This document shows, in pieces, positions 23,715-33,058 of a DNA stretch of 64,000 nt (position 1 is the first letter of the stretch; the number at the start of each line of letters is the position of its first letter). The translations under genes and the position numbers were made by a program. The stretch is taken from positions 18,415-82,414 of the forward strand of contig NZ_AUDM01000015.1 of NCBI RefSeq assembly GCF_000425465.1. Direction: 5' to 3'. The notes under the pieces are model-generated. The model had not been told where the DNA came from and did no database searches. It was given only the letters and a program-made list of their open reading frames with translations. The DNA is from Flavobacterium filum DSM 17961 (GTDB lineage: Bacteria; Bacteroidota; Bacteroidia; Flavobacteriales; Flavobacteriaceae).

Positions 23715-25886
23715 TTAACTCAACAGTTGAGCTATCGATCGATAAAAATTATCCGGATTAAAAGGTTTTGTCACTACATCATTCATTCCGTAGGATAAAA
23801 GCATTTCTCGGTTTTCATTCAATGAAATGGCGGTAAGGGCAATAATTGGTAATGTTTTATTGAATTCCCTAATTTTTTGCGTTGCTTCCGTTCCGTTGAT
23901 GCCCGGAAGATGAACATCCATGAGCACTAAATCAAAATGGTGATTGCGTATCATTTCAATGGCATCTTCTCCATTATCTATGATTTCACATTGAATGGAT
24001 TTGTTTTCAACCATTTTTTTGGTAATCATTTGGTTGATTTTGTTATCTTCAACAATGAGTATTTTTTTGTTTTCAAAAACACTTTCGTCATAGTGCTTTT
24101 TGACTTCTACAAATTGTTGTTCGCCAACAATAAAGTTTACATCAAACGAAAAAGTAGAACCAATTCCTTCTGAACTGGTTAATTTGATTTGACCACCTAA
24201 AAGCTCAACTAATCTTTTAACGATGGCTAAGCCCAAACCGGTTCCACCGTATTTACGATTGATTTCTACAGAGCCTTGTGAAAAACTTTCAAAAATTGTG
24301 GATTGTTTTTCAGGAGAAATTCCAATTCCGGTATCGGCAATGTCAAAATGTATGGTACATTCTTCGTCTTTTGTTTCAGTTACGGATGCTTTAACGTATA
24401 CTTTTCCGTTTTGTGTAAATTTTAAAGCGTTATTGATGAGGTTGATGAAAATCTGTGATAATTTTGTTGGATCGCCAATCAAATTTTCCGGTATATTTTC
24501 ATCCATTTCCAACACAAAATCATTGTTATTTTTAGACGCTAAATCTTTGAATGAATTATGTAGGTCACTTAATAATTGTTTGATGTTTACATTGATTTTT
24601 TCAATTTCAATGTTTTCACTTTCTACTCGGTTAATTTCTAAAATATCATTAATGAAGGTCAGTAAATAATCTCCCGAGAATTTAAGAGAGGTTAAATACT
24701 GCATTTGCGATTTTTTAGGATTTTCTTCTAACAAAAGATGGGTGATACCGTTGATGGCATTTAATGGCGTTCTTAATTCATGACTCACGGTAGATAGAAA
24801 TTCTGCCCTTGCTTTCGACGCTTTTTCAGCTTTTTCCTTTGCTTGAATTAACTCTTGATTTTTATCTTGTAGTAATTTATTGCTTTGGCTTCTGATGATA
24901 TTGTTTTTGTATAACGATAAACTCAATAACGACAAAATTGAAATCAATGCAATACTCAAAATACTGATGAGTTTAGAGAACTTATTAGCTCTTTGTTGTT
25001 CTTTGTTTTCCCGATTCATTTGCTCAACAGCTTTTAATCGTTCGGCTTCTTTGAAACTTAAGAAGTCTTCAGTTCCTACTCTTTTACTATTTAGGACTCT
25101 GATGCTATCTCGTAAAGTTAAATGTTGTTTTAAGTATTTATGCGATTGTTTTATATCAATCATTTCTTCATAAATAAAACTCAATGATTTAGCTACATCA
25201 GCAGACAATTGTAAATCTTTATATTTAGAACTGAGTTCTAATGCTTTGTTGTAATAATTGATGGCTAAATTATTGCGATTTCTTTTCGCTTCTATTTGAC
25301 CAATATAATAGTATGCTTTTGACTTAATTTTTGATTGGTCTTCATCATCCGGTTTTGAAATTAGAGTACTAAAAATAGTTAACGCTTTGTCATCATCACC
25401 TTTGATTTGATGAAGGATTCCTTTTTGAAGATTAATTAATTCTTTCCCTTCTGGAACATTGATGAGTTCATAAATTTTCTCTGCCTCATTAAAATAGTTT
25501 TCAGCTGTTGAATATTCCTTTTTTTCAGAATAACATAATCCTAAATTATACAAAGTATAAGCTTGATTTGCAGTAGGTTTTTGTTTCGCGTAAAGCGGAA
25601 TACTTTTATTGAAAATTAAAATGGCATCATTTACTTTTTTCAACTCAAAATAAACATTTCCTAAAAAAGAAAAAGCATTGGCTTGAGCCAAATAATCTTT
25701 GTTTTTTTCAGCCGCTTTAATGGCTTTTTGAATGTAGTCCATTGAACTTCCAAAGTTGTTATTCTTTTTGTGAAAATTGGCAATTTCAATGTAATAAGTA
25801 GTACTGTCAATTTCCACTTTTTCTTTTTTCTTTTGTGCAAAAAGGGAGATTGTACAGAAAAATATCGTTAAAAAATAATATTTCAT
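23715..25886 (-). CDS. Hybrid sensor histidine kinase with TPR sensor and receiver domain
   Basis: 723 residues. A signal peptide (1-17) is followed by about six tetratricopeptide repeats (30-270) in the periplasm, one membrane helix near 305-325 (LISILSIALISILSLLSL), a coiled coil, HisKA with SHELRTPLNAINGITHLL near 368, HATPase with NLINNALKFTQNGKVYV, DTGIGI and GGTGLGLAI, and a C-terminal receiver with ILIVEDNKIN and phospho-acceptor Asp in LVLMDVHLPGING near 652. There is no DNA-binding output domain and no partner regulator adjacent, so phosphate probably passes to an unlinked HPt or regulator. The signal is unknown; TPRs suggest a protein or peptide partner. It is monocistronic. Confidence 0.95.
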   Translation of the reverse strand: MKYYFLTIFFCTISLFAQKKKEKVEIDSTTYYIEIANFHKKNNNFGSSMDYIQKAIKAAEKNKDYLAQANAFSFLGNVYFELKKVNDAILIFNKSIPLYAKQKPTANQAYTLYNLGLCYSEKKEYSTAENYFNEAEKIYELINVPEGKELINLQKGILHQIKGDDDKALTIFSTLISKPDDEDQSKIKSKAYYYIGQIEAKRNRNNLAINYYNKALELSSKYKDLQLSADVAKSLSFIYEEMIDIKQSHKYLKQHLTLRDSIRVLNSKRVGTEDFLSFKEAERLKAVEQMNRENKEQQRANKFSKLISILSIALISILSLLSLSLYKNNIIRSQSNKLLQDKNQELIQAKEKAEKASKARAEFLSTVSHELRTPLNAINGITHLLLEENPKKSQMQYLTSLKFSGDYLLTFINDILEINRVESENIEIEKINVNIKQLLSDLHNSFKDLASKNNNDFVLEMDENIPENLIGDPTKLSQIFINLINNALKFTQNGKVYVKASVTETKDEECTIHFDIADTGIGISPEKQSTIFESFSQGSVEINRKYGGTGLGLAIVKRLVELLGGQIKLTSSEGIGSTFSFDVNFIVGEQQFVEVKKHYDESVFENKKILIVEDNKINQMITKKMVENKSIQCEIIDNGEDAIEMIRNHHFDLVLMDVHLPGINGTEATQKIREFNKTLPIIALTAISLNENREMLLSYGMNDVVTKPFNPDNFYRSIAQLLS

Positions 25887-25923
25887 ACTAAAAGGCGTGC
25901 TTTTATTTAGCGTATAAAAATAA

Positions 25924-26919
25924 TTATTTATTTGAAATATATGTAATTAAGTCAATAATTCTCGATGAATAACCAATTTCATTGTCATACCACCCCACAA
26001 CCTTAACCATTTTATCAATTGTTGAAGTCAATTGAGCATCAAAAAGACAAGAATGTGAATTGCCAATTATATCAACTGAAACAATTGGAGCTTCTGTGTA
26101 GGCTAATATATTTTTAAATTCATTTTGAGAAGCGTTCAAAAAAGCAGCATTAATTTCTTCTATCGTTACTATTTTGGAAACATAGCAGGTGATGTCGGTT
26201 AATGAGCCATTTGGCACCGGTACTCGAATTCCACTTCCACCAAGTTTTCCCTCTAGTTTTGGAAAAATTTTTGTCAAAGCTTTTGCCGCACCGGTTGTAG
26301 TTGGAACGATAGATTGTGCCGCACCACGTGCTCTTCTCAAGTCATGATGAGGTTGATCGTGCAAACTTTGATCAGTAGTATAGGAGTGAACCGTGGTGAT
26401 ATAGGCTTGTTCAATTCCGCAAAGTTCATCAATGATTTTTATCATCGGAGCGGCGTTGTTGGTGGTGCAACTCGCATTGGAAATAATAGTTTCTGTTCCG
26501 TCAAGAATAGATTCATTGACACCCATCACAACTGTTTTAATGCTATCATCTTCAGGAGGAGCCGATAAAATGACTTTTTTTGCTCCGGCCTTCAGATGTG
26601 CTTGAGCCGCTTGATACGTTTTAAACTTTCCGGTGGATTCGATAACAAAATCAATTCCGTTCCAGTTTAGGTTTTCTATATTTTTTTCTGAATAGTAGGA
26701 AATTTTTTTTCCGTCAACAATCAGATGTTTTTCATCAAAGTCAACTTCTTCCTTTAAAATACCATGAATGCTATCGTATTTAAGCAAATGAGCCATGGTT
26801 TTTACATCTGCTAAATCATTAATGGCAACGATTTCTATCGTGGGATGATTTAACAATAAACGGAAAAAATTTCTTCCGATTCGACCGAAACCGTTGATGG
26901 CGATTTTTGTTTTTTGCAT
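25924..26919 (-). CDS. gap: Glyceraldehyde-3-phosphate dehydrogenase, type I
   Basis: 331 residues. It catalyses NAD-dependent oxidation of glyceraldehyde-3-phosphate to 1,3-bisphosphoglycerate. The Rossmann start INGFGRIGRNFFRLL is intact; NDL near residue 34 suits NAD. The catalytic Cys is in SNASCTTNNAAPM near 150 and the catalytic His in TTVHSYTTDQ near 177; RRARGAAQSIVPTTTGAAKA and GSGIRVPVPNGSLTD, and WYDNEIGYSSR at the end complete the fold. The usual SCTTNC motif reads SCTTNN. It is a single gene; this genome may hold a second gap elsewhere. Confidence 0.97.
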   Translation of the reverse strand: MQKTKIAINGFGRIGRNFFRLLLNHPTIEIVAINDLADVKTMAHLLKYDSIHGILKEEVDFDEKHLIVDGKKISYYSEKNIENLNWNGIDFVIESTGKFKTYQAAQAHLKAGAKKVILSAPPEDDSIKTVVMGVNESILDGTETIISNASCTTNNAAPMIKIIDELCGIEQAYITTVHSYTTDQSLHDQPHHDLRRARGAAQSIVPTTTGAAKALTKIFPKLEGKLGGSGIRVPVPNGSLTDITCYVSKIVTIEEINAAFLNASQNEFKNILAYTEAPIVSVDIIGNSHSCLFDAQLTSTIDKMVKVVGWYDNEIGYSSRIIDLITYISNK

Positions 26920-27024
26920 AAAAATAGTATTCGTTTATAAAAGTACAGATTTAAATACGAATTATTTGTTTTTCAAAAGAATTCAAACCATAATGTACTT
27001 ATATTTGTATTAAATGATTTATTT

Positions 27025-28878
27025 ATGAAAGTATATTTAACCTTTTTTTTAGTTTTACTGGTGTCAAATGTATCACTTTTTGGACAAACTAAAAGTAAAA
27101 CGATATCCTCAAAAATTGAAAAAGTAATTGTTTTTACTGAGGGAGCTCAAGTTGTAAGAACTGCAAAAGCAACATTTTCAAGTGGTAAGACTGAATTGGT
27201 TTTTTCAGGTGTTTCTCCTAAAATTGACAAAGAAAGTTTACAAGTAAAAGGAAAAGGAGCATTTACCATTCAATCTGTTGTGCATCAAAATAATCATTTA
27301 ACAATTCAAAAAAACAGAGAGGAAATTGAAAAATTACAATCTGCCAAATTGCAACTAAATAAGAAAAGAACGTTTGAAAATAATGTATTGACCATATTAA
27401 AGAATGAGGAATCAATTTTAGCAAAAAATCAGGTTATTGGGGGAACAAATTCAGGATTGAAAATGACAGATTTGAGAGAGGCTGTTGATTTTCAACGCCA
27501 ACGATTGATAGATTTATTGAAGCAAAAATCTGATGTAGAAGCGAAAATGTCATCTATAGACAGTACAATAACCAAATTAGACAAACAATTAAAGTCATTA
27601 AATGAGTCAAATGAAACTGCAACAAGTGATATTGTAGTAACGGTATCTTCAAGAGGAGAAATTGCAAATGCCTCTTTCGAAATTACCTATTATGTCATGC
27701 AAGCAGGTTGGTATTCTAATTATGATTTGAGGGTAGAAGACATTAAAAATCCGATTGAGTTGTTATTTAAAGCCAATATTTTTCAAAGTTCAGGTGAAGA
27801 TTGGAATGATGTTTCTTTAACCATTTCAAATGGAAATCCAACGGAAAGTGGAGTAGCACCAACATTACAACCATGGTATTTGAATTTAAATCAACGCATT
27901 AAACCTTCCGGTTCAGTACAAGCCTATGGCCAATTAATTGGTAATACTATTACTGGTGTGGTTTCAGAGGGAGGTATTCCATTGCCGGGAGCAAATGTAA
28001 TTGTTAAAGGAACATCAATTGGAACATCAACAGATTTTGATGGTAAATACAGTATAAAAGTACCCAATCAAAATAGTGTTTTAGAATTTTCTTTTGTTGG
28101 AATGAAGTCTCAATTAGTAAACGCAAATTCCAAAGTAATTAATGTTAGTTTGGATAGTGATACTCGATTAGAAGAAGTAGTGGTTGTGAGTGGTTATAAT
28201 AGTTCAAAAAAGAAGCAGGTTCAATATGAGGAAGAAAGTATTGCATTACAAACCGCAGTTAATTATCAACCTACTACCATTACCTATGAAATAAATGAGC
28301 CTTATACCATATTAAGTGATAATAAAAAATATACCGCCGAAATCAAACGATTTGAGTTACCTGCTCAATATCAATATTATGCTGTACCAAAATTAGATGA
28401 AAGTGTTTACTTAACTGCAAAAGTTACCAATTGGCAAGAGTTAAATTTATTTGATGGTGAGTTGAATTTATTTTTTGAAGGAGCTTATTTAGGTAAATCA
28501 CTTTTAGATTTACAATCAGCATCGGATACCCTAGATATCTCTTTAGGGAAAGATAAAGGAATTGTTATTCTGCGAAAAAAATTAAAAGAATTTAGTTCCA
28601 AGCAATTTTTAAGCAACTATAAAAAAGAAAGTCGGGCCTATGATATTATTGTTAAAAACAACAAGCCTTATGCAGTAAATATAACTGTATTAGACCAATT
28701 GCCAATTAGCAATAATAAAGAAATTATATTAGAAGAACAATTTTATAATGAAGGTGAAATCGATAAAAATACAAATATTGTTAAATGGAACCTAACTATA
28801 CCTTCCAAAACAGAAAGGAAAGTACAATTAAAATATCAAGTTAAATACCCTAAAAACGAATTTTTACAGTTGGAATAA
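27025..28878 (+). CDS. MuiA-like DUF4139 protein with inserted receptor-type beta domain
   Basis: 617 residues. A signal peptide ends at FGQ (~21). Residues 30-215 hold the DUF4140 N-terminal domain and a coiled coil (residues 95-205), then the DUF4139 beta domain begins (ITYYVMQAGWYSNYDLRVED). It is split at about 309-395 by a carboxypeptidase-regulatory-like module (GVVSEGGIPLPGANVIVKG ... TDFDGKYSIKV) ending in LEEVVVVSGY, the exact N-terminal layout of SusC-type receptors, including the TonB-box-like start of their plug. DUF4139 then resumes (YEINEPYTILSDNKKYTAEIKRFELP) to the end. The family is loosely called mucoidy inhibitor A. Function is unknown; it is exported. Confidence 0.85.
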   Translation: MKVYLTFFLVLLVSNVSLFGQTKSKTISSKIEKVIVFTEGAQVVRTAKATFSSGKTELVFSGVSPKIDKESLQVKGKGAFTIQSVVHQNNHLTIQKNREEIEKLQSAKLQLNKKRTFENNVLTILKNEESILAKNQVIGGTNSGLKMTDLREAVDFQRQRLIDLLKQKSDVEAKMSSIDSTITKLDKQLKSLNESNETATSDIVVTVSSRGEIANASFEITYYVMQAGWYSNYDLRVEDIKNPIELLFKANIFQSSGEDWNDVSLTISNGNPTESGVAPTLQPWYLNLNQRIKPSGSVQAYGQLIGNTITGVVSEGGIPLPGANVIVKGTSIGTSTDFDGKYSIKVPNQNSVLEFSFVGMKSQLVNANSKVINVSLDSDTRLEEVVVVSGYNSSKKKQVQYEEESIALQTAVNYQPTTITYEINEPYTILSDNKKYTAEIKRFELPAQYQYYAVPKLDESVYLTAKVTNWQELNLFDGELNLFFEGAYLGKSLLDLQSASDTLDISLGKDKGIVILRKKLKEFSSKQFLSNYKKESRAYDIIVKNNKPYAVNITVLDQLPISNNKEIILEEQFYNEGEIDKNTNIVKWNLTIPSKTERKVQLKYQVKYPKNEFLQLE

Positions 28879-28880
28879 TA

Positions 28881-29753
28881 TTACAAAATATGTTTCTGAG
28901 CATGATAAGAAGATCTTACCAACGCTCCACTTTCCACATGGCGGAAACCTAATTCTTTCCCGATTTCTTCATATTTTTTGAATTGTTCCGGAGTGATGAA
29001 TTCTTTTACCGGTAGATGCTTTTTACTCGGTTGCAAATATTGACCAATTGTCACAATGTCAACATTGGCAGCTCTTAAATCCTTCATGGTTTCAATGACT
29101 TCTTCTTCTGTTTCACCCAATCCTAACATGATTCCGGATTTGGTTCTTCTGATTCCTTTTTCTTTTAAGTAGCGTAAAACTTCTAAGCTTCGGTCATATT
29201 TTGCTTGAATTCGCACTTCGCGAGTTAAGCGACGTACTGTTTCCATGTTATGTGAAACTACTTCAGGATTGGCTTCAATAATTCGGTCAATATTTCTTTC
29301 CACTCCTTGAAAATCAGGAATTAAAGTTTCTAAGGTAGTTTGCGGATTCATTCTTCGGATGGCCAAAATGGTTTCATACCAAATAATGGAACCCATATCT
29401 TTTAAATCGTCACGGTCCACACTAGTGATTACCGCATGTTTGATATTCATGATTTTGATGGAACGAGCCACTTTTTCCGGTTCATCCCAATCTACTGTTT
29501 CCGGACGACCGGTTTTTACACCACAAAATCCGCACGAACGCGTACAAATATTTCCGAGAATCATAAAGGTAGCTGTGCCTTCTCCCCAGCATTCTCCCAT
29601 ATTCGGGCAACTTCCTGAGGTGCAAATAGTGTTCAATTTATATTTATCAACCAATCCTCTAAGCTCGGTATATTTTTGTCCGGTTGGCAATTTTACTCTC
29701 AGCCATTTCGGTTTTCCCACCGGTGGTTGAACATGGTCTAAAACAGTATTCAT
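28881..29753 (-). CDS. lipA: Lipoyl synthase
   Basis: 290 residues. A radical-SAM enzyme that inserts two sulfurs into octanoyl groups on lipoyl domains. Two iron-sulfur sites are complete: the auxiliary cluster Cys in [12 protein letters not shown] (about 44-55), and the SAM cluster CTRSCGFC (about 71-78). Also visible are [19 protein letters not shown]-like [11 protein letters not shown], and the C-terminal serine in ALVRSSYHA, needed for the auxiliary cluster. It stands alone with a good promoter at 29771-29802. The ATG at 29753 matches usual length. Confidence 0.98.
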   Translation of the reverse strand: MNTVLDHVQPPVGKPKWLRVKLPTGQKYTELRGLVDKYKLNTICTSGSCPNMGECWGEGTATFMILGNICTRSCGFCGVKTGRPETVDWDEPEKVARSIKIMNIKHAVITSVDRDDLKDMGSIIWYETILAIRRMNPQTTLETLIPDFQGVERNIDRIIEANPEVVSHNMETVRRLTREVRIQAKYDRSLEVLRYLKEKGIRRTKSGIMLGLGETEEEVIETMKDLRAANVDIVTIGQYLQPSKKHLPVKEFITPEQFKKYEEIGKELGFRHVESGALVRSSYHAQKHIL

Positions 29754-29770
29754 ATCTTTTTATTGAAGTA

Positions 29771-29802
29771 CAAAGATAAGAAAAAACGAAATGTAAACTC
29801 AA
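29771..29802 (-). promoter_or_regulatory. Promoter of lipA
   Basis: Minus strand: TTG (29802-29800), a 21-bp spacer, and TATCTTTG (29778-29771), an exact -7 box, 17 bp before the ATG. Confidence 0.65.
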
Positions 29803-29849
29803 GAACTCAAAAATTAGGATTTCTTTATTATTTGTTGAATGAAGCGAAC

Positions 29850-31094
29850 TTAATCAATAAAATCTAAATCAGAATTGTGCGTTTCGGCGATAGTTAATGT
29901 AGCGTAAATTCCCAACCCAAAAACAACTGTTCCAACAATAGCTGCTGACCAAATTACACCGTAATCCACTTTAAAAAAATCAAATCCGATCAGCATTACC
30001 GGTAATAAACCTCTTACCATATTGGGAACTGTGGTAGTAGCCGTACTTCGAATATTTGTGCCAAATTGTTCTGCTGCAACTGTAACAAACATAGCCCAAT
30101 AACCTGTTCCCAATCCGAGCCAACAACAATAAAAATAATACATATTTTCAGTTTTTTGACCACTAAATAAAAGGAGTAAAACACCAATAATGGTGAATAG
30201 CATCATGTAGAGTATAGCTTTTTTTCGTGAATGCAAAGCATGAGAAATAAAACCACTGGCAAAATCTCCGGCAGAAATTCCGATATAGGCCCACATGATG
30301 GCTTTTCCGGGTTGAATGGATTCAATTCCCATCACACCAGCAAATTGATTGGCCATGACGGCTAAAATTCCTATGCAAAACCAAGTGGGTAAACCAATCG
30401 CAATGCATCGTAGATATTTTATAAATCTATCTTTGTTAGTAAAAAATGAGATAAAATTACCTTTTGAAACCTGCTGACGATGTTGGATGTCTTTGTATAT
30501 ACCGCTTTCCACCACACCAATTCGTAATAGTAAAAGAGCTAAGCCCATGGCTCCGCCAATAAAATAGGCAATGGTCCAACTTCCGGCTAGTTCAACCGTT
30601 AATTGGGCTACAACCGCTCCTAACAATCCAAATCCCGCTACAATTGAAGTACCAATAGCTCGTAATTCTTTTGGTAAACTTTCTGCAACTAAAGTGATGC
30701 CGGCTCCTAATTCACCTGCTAAACCCACTCCGGCAATAAAGCGTAAAACAGCATACAGCATGACTTTGTCTTCTATTGGAAATTGAGGTAAAAATCCACA
30801 CGCAATATTGGCCAATGAATACACCAAAATGGAACCAAATAAAACAGAAAGACGTCCTTTTTTGTCGCCAAGCACTCCCCAAAGAATACCACCGACCAGC
30901 AAACCGGTCATTTGAAAATTTAGAATTGTTGTTCCGTCTTGGTCAACATTCATTCCTAATTCAATAAGACTTGGCACGCGTACAATTCCGAAAAGCAATA
31001 AATCATAAATATCTACAAAATAGCCTAAAGCAGCCACAATAACAGGAAGACTTAAAAGGTGTTTGAGTTTTTCAGCTCGCGTAAAAGTTGTCAT
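29850..31094 (-). CDS. MFS transporter (metabolite:H+ symporter type)
   Basis: 414 residues with about 12 hydrophobic helices. The major-facilitator loop 2-3 signature is present (WGVLGDKKGRLSVLFGS) and a second after helix 8 (SHALHSRKKAILYM). The first helix region (VIVAALGYFVDIYDLLLFGIV) with its Asp resembles metabolite:H+ symporters and sugar-acid or dicarboxylate carriers. The substrate is unknown. It is encoded alone, with the ECF sigma gene upstream on the same strand at 31134, separated by only 39 bp. Confidence 0.88.
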   Translation of the reverse strand: MTTFTRAEKLKHLLSLPVIVAALGYFVDIYDLLLFGIVRVPSLIELGMNVDQDGTTILNFQMTGLLVGGILWGVLGDKKGRLSVLFGSILVYSLANIACGFLPQFPIEDKVMLYAVLRFIAGVGLAGELGAGITLVAESLPKELRAIGTSIVAGFGLLGAVVAQLTVELAGSWTIAYFIGGAMGLALLLLRIGVVESGIYKDIQHRQQVSKGNFISFFTNKDRFIKYLRCIAIGLPTWFCIGILAVMANQFAGVMGIESIQPGKAIMWAYIGISAGDFASGFISHALHSRKKAILYMMLFTIIGVLLLLFSGQKTENMYYFYCCWLGLGTGYWAMFVTVAAEQFGTNIRSTATTTVPNMVRGLLPVMLIGFDFFKVDYGVIWSAAIVGTVVFGLGIYATLTIAETHNSDLDFID

Positions 31095-31133
31095 TTTTTG
31101 TTTGTTGAGAAAAACAAAAATAACAAAATAGTA

Positions 31134-31682
31134 TTATCGTTGTTGAATGATTTCAGCGAGTAATTTTTTTGCTCGAAGTAGTTTTACTTTTACATTGCTG
31201 AGAGGTTCATTCAATTGTTCTGAAATTTCCTGATAACTTAATTCCTGAAAATAGCGAAGTTGAATTACTTCCTGATAATGGGGCTTCAATTCCTTGATAT
31301 AGCCTAATAATCGGGAGAGATTTTGTTCTGTAATCAACTTGTCTTCAACCGTTGGAGTAGTATCCGCGACATTATACATTGGATGATTTTCTTCATCGGA
31401 AATTTCTACAAATGGTGTAATTTTCTTTTTCCGTAACGCATCAATATGTACATTTTTGGCAATAGCAATCAACCAAGTATTAAATTGAAATTCCGGATTG
31501 TAACTGTTCAGTTTGTCAAATGCTTTAGAAAATGTTTCTATGGTAATGTCTTCTGCATCCGTTTCATTTTCTGTTCTTTTCAGCATAAAACCATATACTT
31601 CATTCCAATACATATCCAACAGGGAAGTAAAGGCTACTTGGTCGCCATTGATGGCTTTTTGTATGGTTTTATTTATTTCCAA
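31134..31682 (-). CDS. ECF RNA polymerase sigma factor
   Basis: 182 residues. Region 2 (YGFMLKRTENETDAEDITIETFSKAFDKLNSYNPEFQFNTWLIAIAKNVHID) and region 4 (HYQEVIQLRYFQELSYQEISEQLNEPLSNVKVKLLRAKKLLAEII, helix-turn-helix) are complete. No anti-sigma gene is next to it. Its start overlaps the 3' end of the glycosyltransferase gene by 10 nt, so the two are co-transcribed. This GT2-sigma pair looks conserved in Flavobacteriia in my recollection. The regulon is unknown. Confidence 0.93.
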   Translation of the reverse strand: MEINKTIQKAINGDQVAFTSLLDMYWNEVYGFMLKRTENETDAEDITIETFSKAFDKLNSYNPEFQFNTWLIAIAKNVHIDALRKKKITPFVEISDEENHPMYNVADTTPTVEDKLITEQNLSRLLGYIKELKPHYQEVIQLRYFQELSYQEISEQLNEPLSNVKVKLLRAKKLLAEIIQQR

Positions 31683-32779
31683 TGGACGGGTTTTGAGAAA
31701 ATATTACTCAGAAAAACATTTAATTGTACCATTAATAAAGCAATTTCCATAAATGGATACCAATAGATAACGTCTTTTTCATTCAATTTATTAGCGGCAT
31801 AGCCCATCACTAACCAAGCAATTAAATAGCGAAACAATACGATTGGTAAAACAATCATCCATAAATATTGAAAAGACAAAAGTAAAATAGCAAGTAGCAA
31901 AAAGGAAAGTTGTGAAAAATAGAACAATCCCAATTGAAAACGGTCAAAACCTTTGTAATACGAGGCCGTTGAAACATGTCTTCTTTTTTGGGTAAACCAT
32001 TCTTTGAACGTTGTTTTAGGTTTTGAATACGTAAAACTATCTTTTGAAAAACAAATCGTTGTATTAGCTCCGTTTGCCGCTTGATTGATAAACAAATCAT
32101 CGTCACCGGAGCGAATTTTCATGTGGTCAATAAAGCCGTTTACTTTGAAAAATTCTTCTCTTTTGTAGGCTAAATTTCGACCAACTCCCATATAAGGTTT
32201 ACCTATTTTTGCCCAACCAAAATATTGCGTAGCAGTTAGCAGGGTTTCAAAACGAATTAATTTATTTAGAAAGGAATTTTGAATTTTTTCATACGCTCCA
32301 TACCCTAAAATAATGGTTTTTTTGAGTGTAAATTGAGCACTCATTTCTTTTATCCAATTGGTTGAAGTTGGATAACAATCGGCATCTGTAAACAAAAGAT
32401 ATTCGTGTTTTGCGGCTTTGATACCCAGCGTTAAAGCGAATTTTTTATTTCCCCAAAAGGCTTCGTTGTTTTCAACTTTTACCAATTTTACATTGGAATG
32501 CTGTTTTTCAAATGCTTCAAAAATTTCTAATGTGTTATCAGAAGAAGAATCGTCAATTAATACAATTTCAAATTCAGGATAGTTTTGTTCTAAAAGAAGG
32601 GGTACAAACTTCTGTACGTTTTCCTCCTCATTTTTAGCACAAACAATCACGGAAATCGGAATTCTTTTTGGTGTAGAATCGTTGTTTTTCAGAAAAGAAA
32701 ATTTTCCAAAAACCACTAAATAATAAAAAAGCTGAACAATTCCAATACCAATTAGAGCATAAAATAATAAGTGCAGCAT
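31673..32779 (-). CDS. Family 2 glycosyltransferase, membrane-anchored
   Basis: 368 residues. N-terminal membrane helix (1-20), then the GT-A domain: ISVIVCAKNEEENVQKFVP near 43, VLIDDSSSDNT near 74 (nucleotide site), LLFTDADCYP near 129 (DxD-like), GDDDLFIN near 225 (acceptor/base region) and QKRRH near 262, in the place of the QxxRW motif. Two or three C-terminal helices anchor it. It transfers a sugar from a nucleotide donor at the cytosolic face; donor and acceptor are unknown. It is first of a two-gene unit with the sigma factor. Confidence 0.9.
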   Translation of the reverse strand: MLHLLFYALIGIGIVQLFYYLVVFGKFSFLKNNDSTPKRIPISVIVCAKNEEENVQKFVPLLLEQNYPEFEIVLIDDSSSDNTLEIFEAFEKQHSNVKLVKVENNEAFWGNKKFALTLGIKAAKHEYLLFTDADCYPTSTNWIKEMSAQFTLKKTIILGYGAYEKIQNSFLNKLIRFETLLTATQYFGWAKIGKPYMGVGRNLAYKREEFFKVNGFIDHMKIRSGDDDLFINQAANGANTTICFSKDSFTYSKPKTTFKEWFTQKRRHVSTASYYKGFDRFQLGLFYFSQLSFLLLAILLLSFQYLWMIVLPIVLFRYLIAWLVMGYAANKLNEKDVIYWYPFMEIALLMVQLNVFLSNIFSKPVHWK

Positions 32780-32792
32780 AAATTTTTATCGC

Positions 32793-32996
32793 TTACGAAT
32801 GACTTGGTTCTGAACAATCTTTCATTTCTTCCGGTGTGCGACCACAAAAGCTACAATTTTCACCGTCTTTATTTAAAAAAGGGCTTTGGCTGGCACAGGT
32901 TCCGGCAAATTTACCGTCTTTTTTCAACCATATTTTTATTGCTATTCCGGCAAAAGCCAGAGCAAGAAGACCAATCGTAAGAAGTATCAATTTCAT
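32793..32996 (-). CDS. Small membrane protein with cysteine-rich tail
   Basis: 67 residues from ATG 32996 (the longer frame upstream has no sensible start and would span the promoter). MKLILLTIGLLALAFAGIAIKIWLKK is one membrane helix, then a short soluble tail holding four cysteines: GTCASQSPF, GENCSFCGR and KDCSE. The C-x2-C plus two outlying Cys could bind zinc or an Fe-S cluster, or form disulfides. It is found as a lone small gene here, 13 nt downstream of nothing and just before the glycosyltransferase in the same direction. Function is unknown; I recall similar short proteins in Flavobacteriia. Confidence 0.7.
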   Translation of the reverse strand: MKLILLTIGLLALAFAGIAIKIWLKKDGKFAGTCASQSPFLNKDGENCSFCGRTPEEMKDCSEPSHS

Positions 32997-33015
32997 GTGT
33001 GGTAATTTTTGAGGG

Positions 33016-33049
33016 CAAAGGTACAAAAAAGAAAGAAATTTTAATTCAA
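33016..33049 (-). promoter_or_regulatory. Promoter of the small membrane-protein gene
   Basis: Minus strand: TTG (33049-33047), a 23-bp spacer and TACCTTTG (33023-33016), 20 bp before the ATG at 32996. The spacer is at the long limit. Confidence 0.45.
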
Positions 33050-33058
33050 AAAGAAGGG

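Noticed and set aside
31446..31766. Antisense frame over the ECF sigma gene
   Set aside because: The sigma factor motifs on the minus strand are unambiguous; this frame is its shadow.
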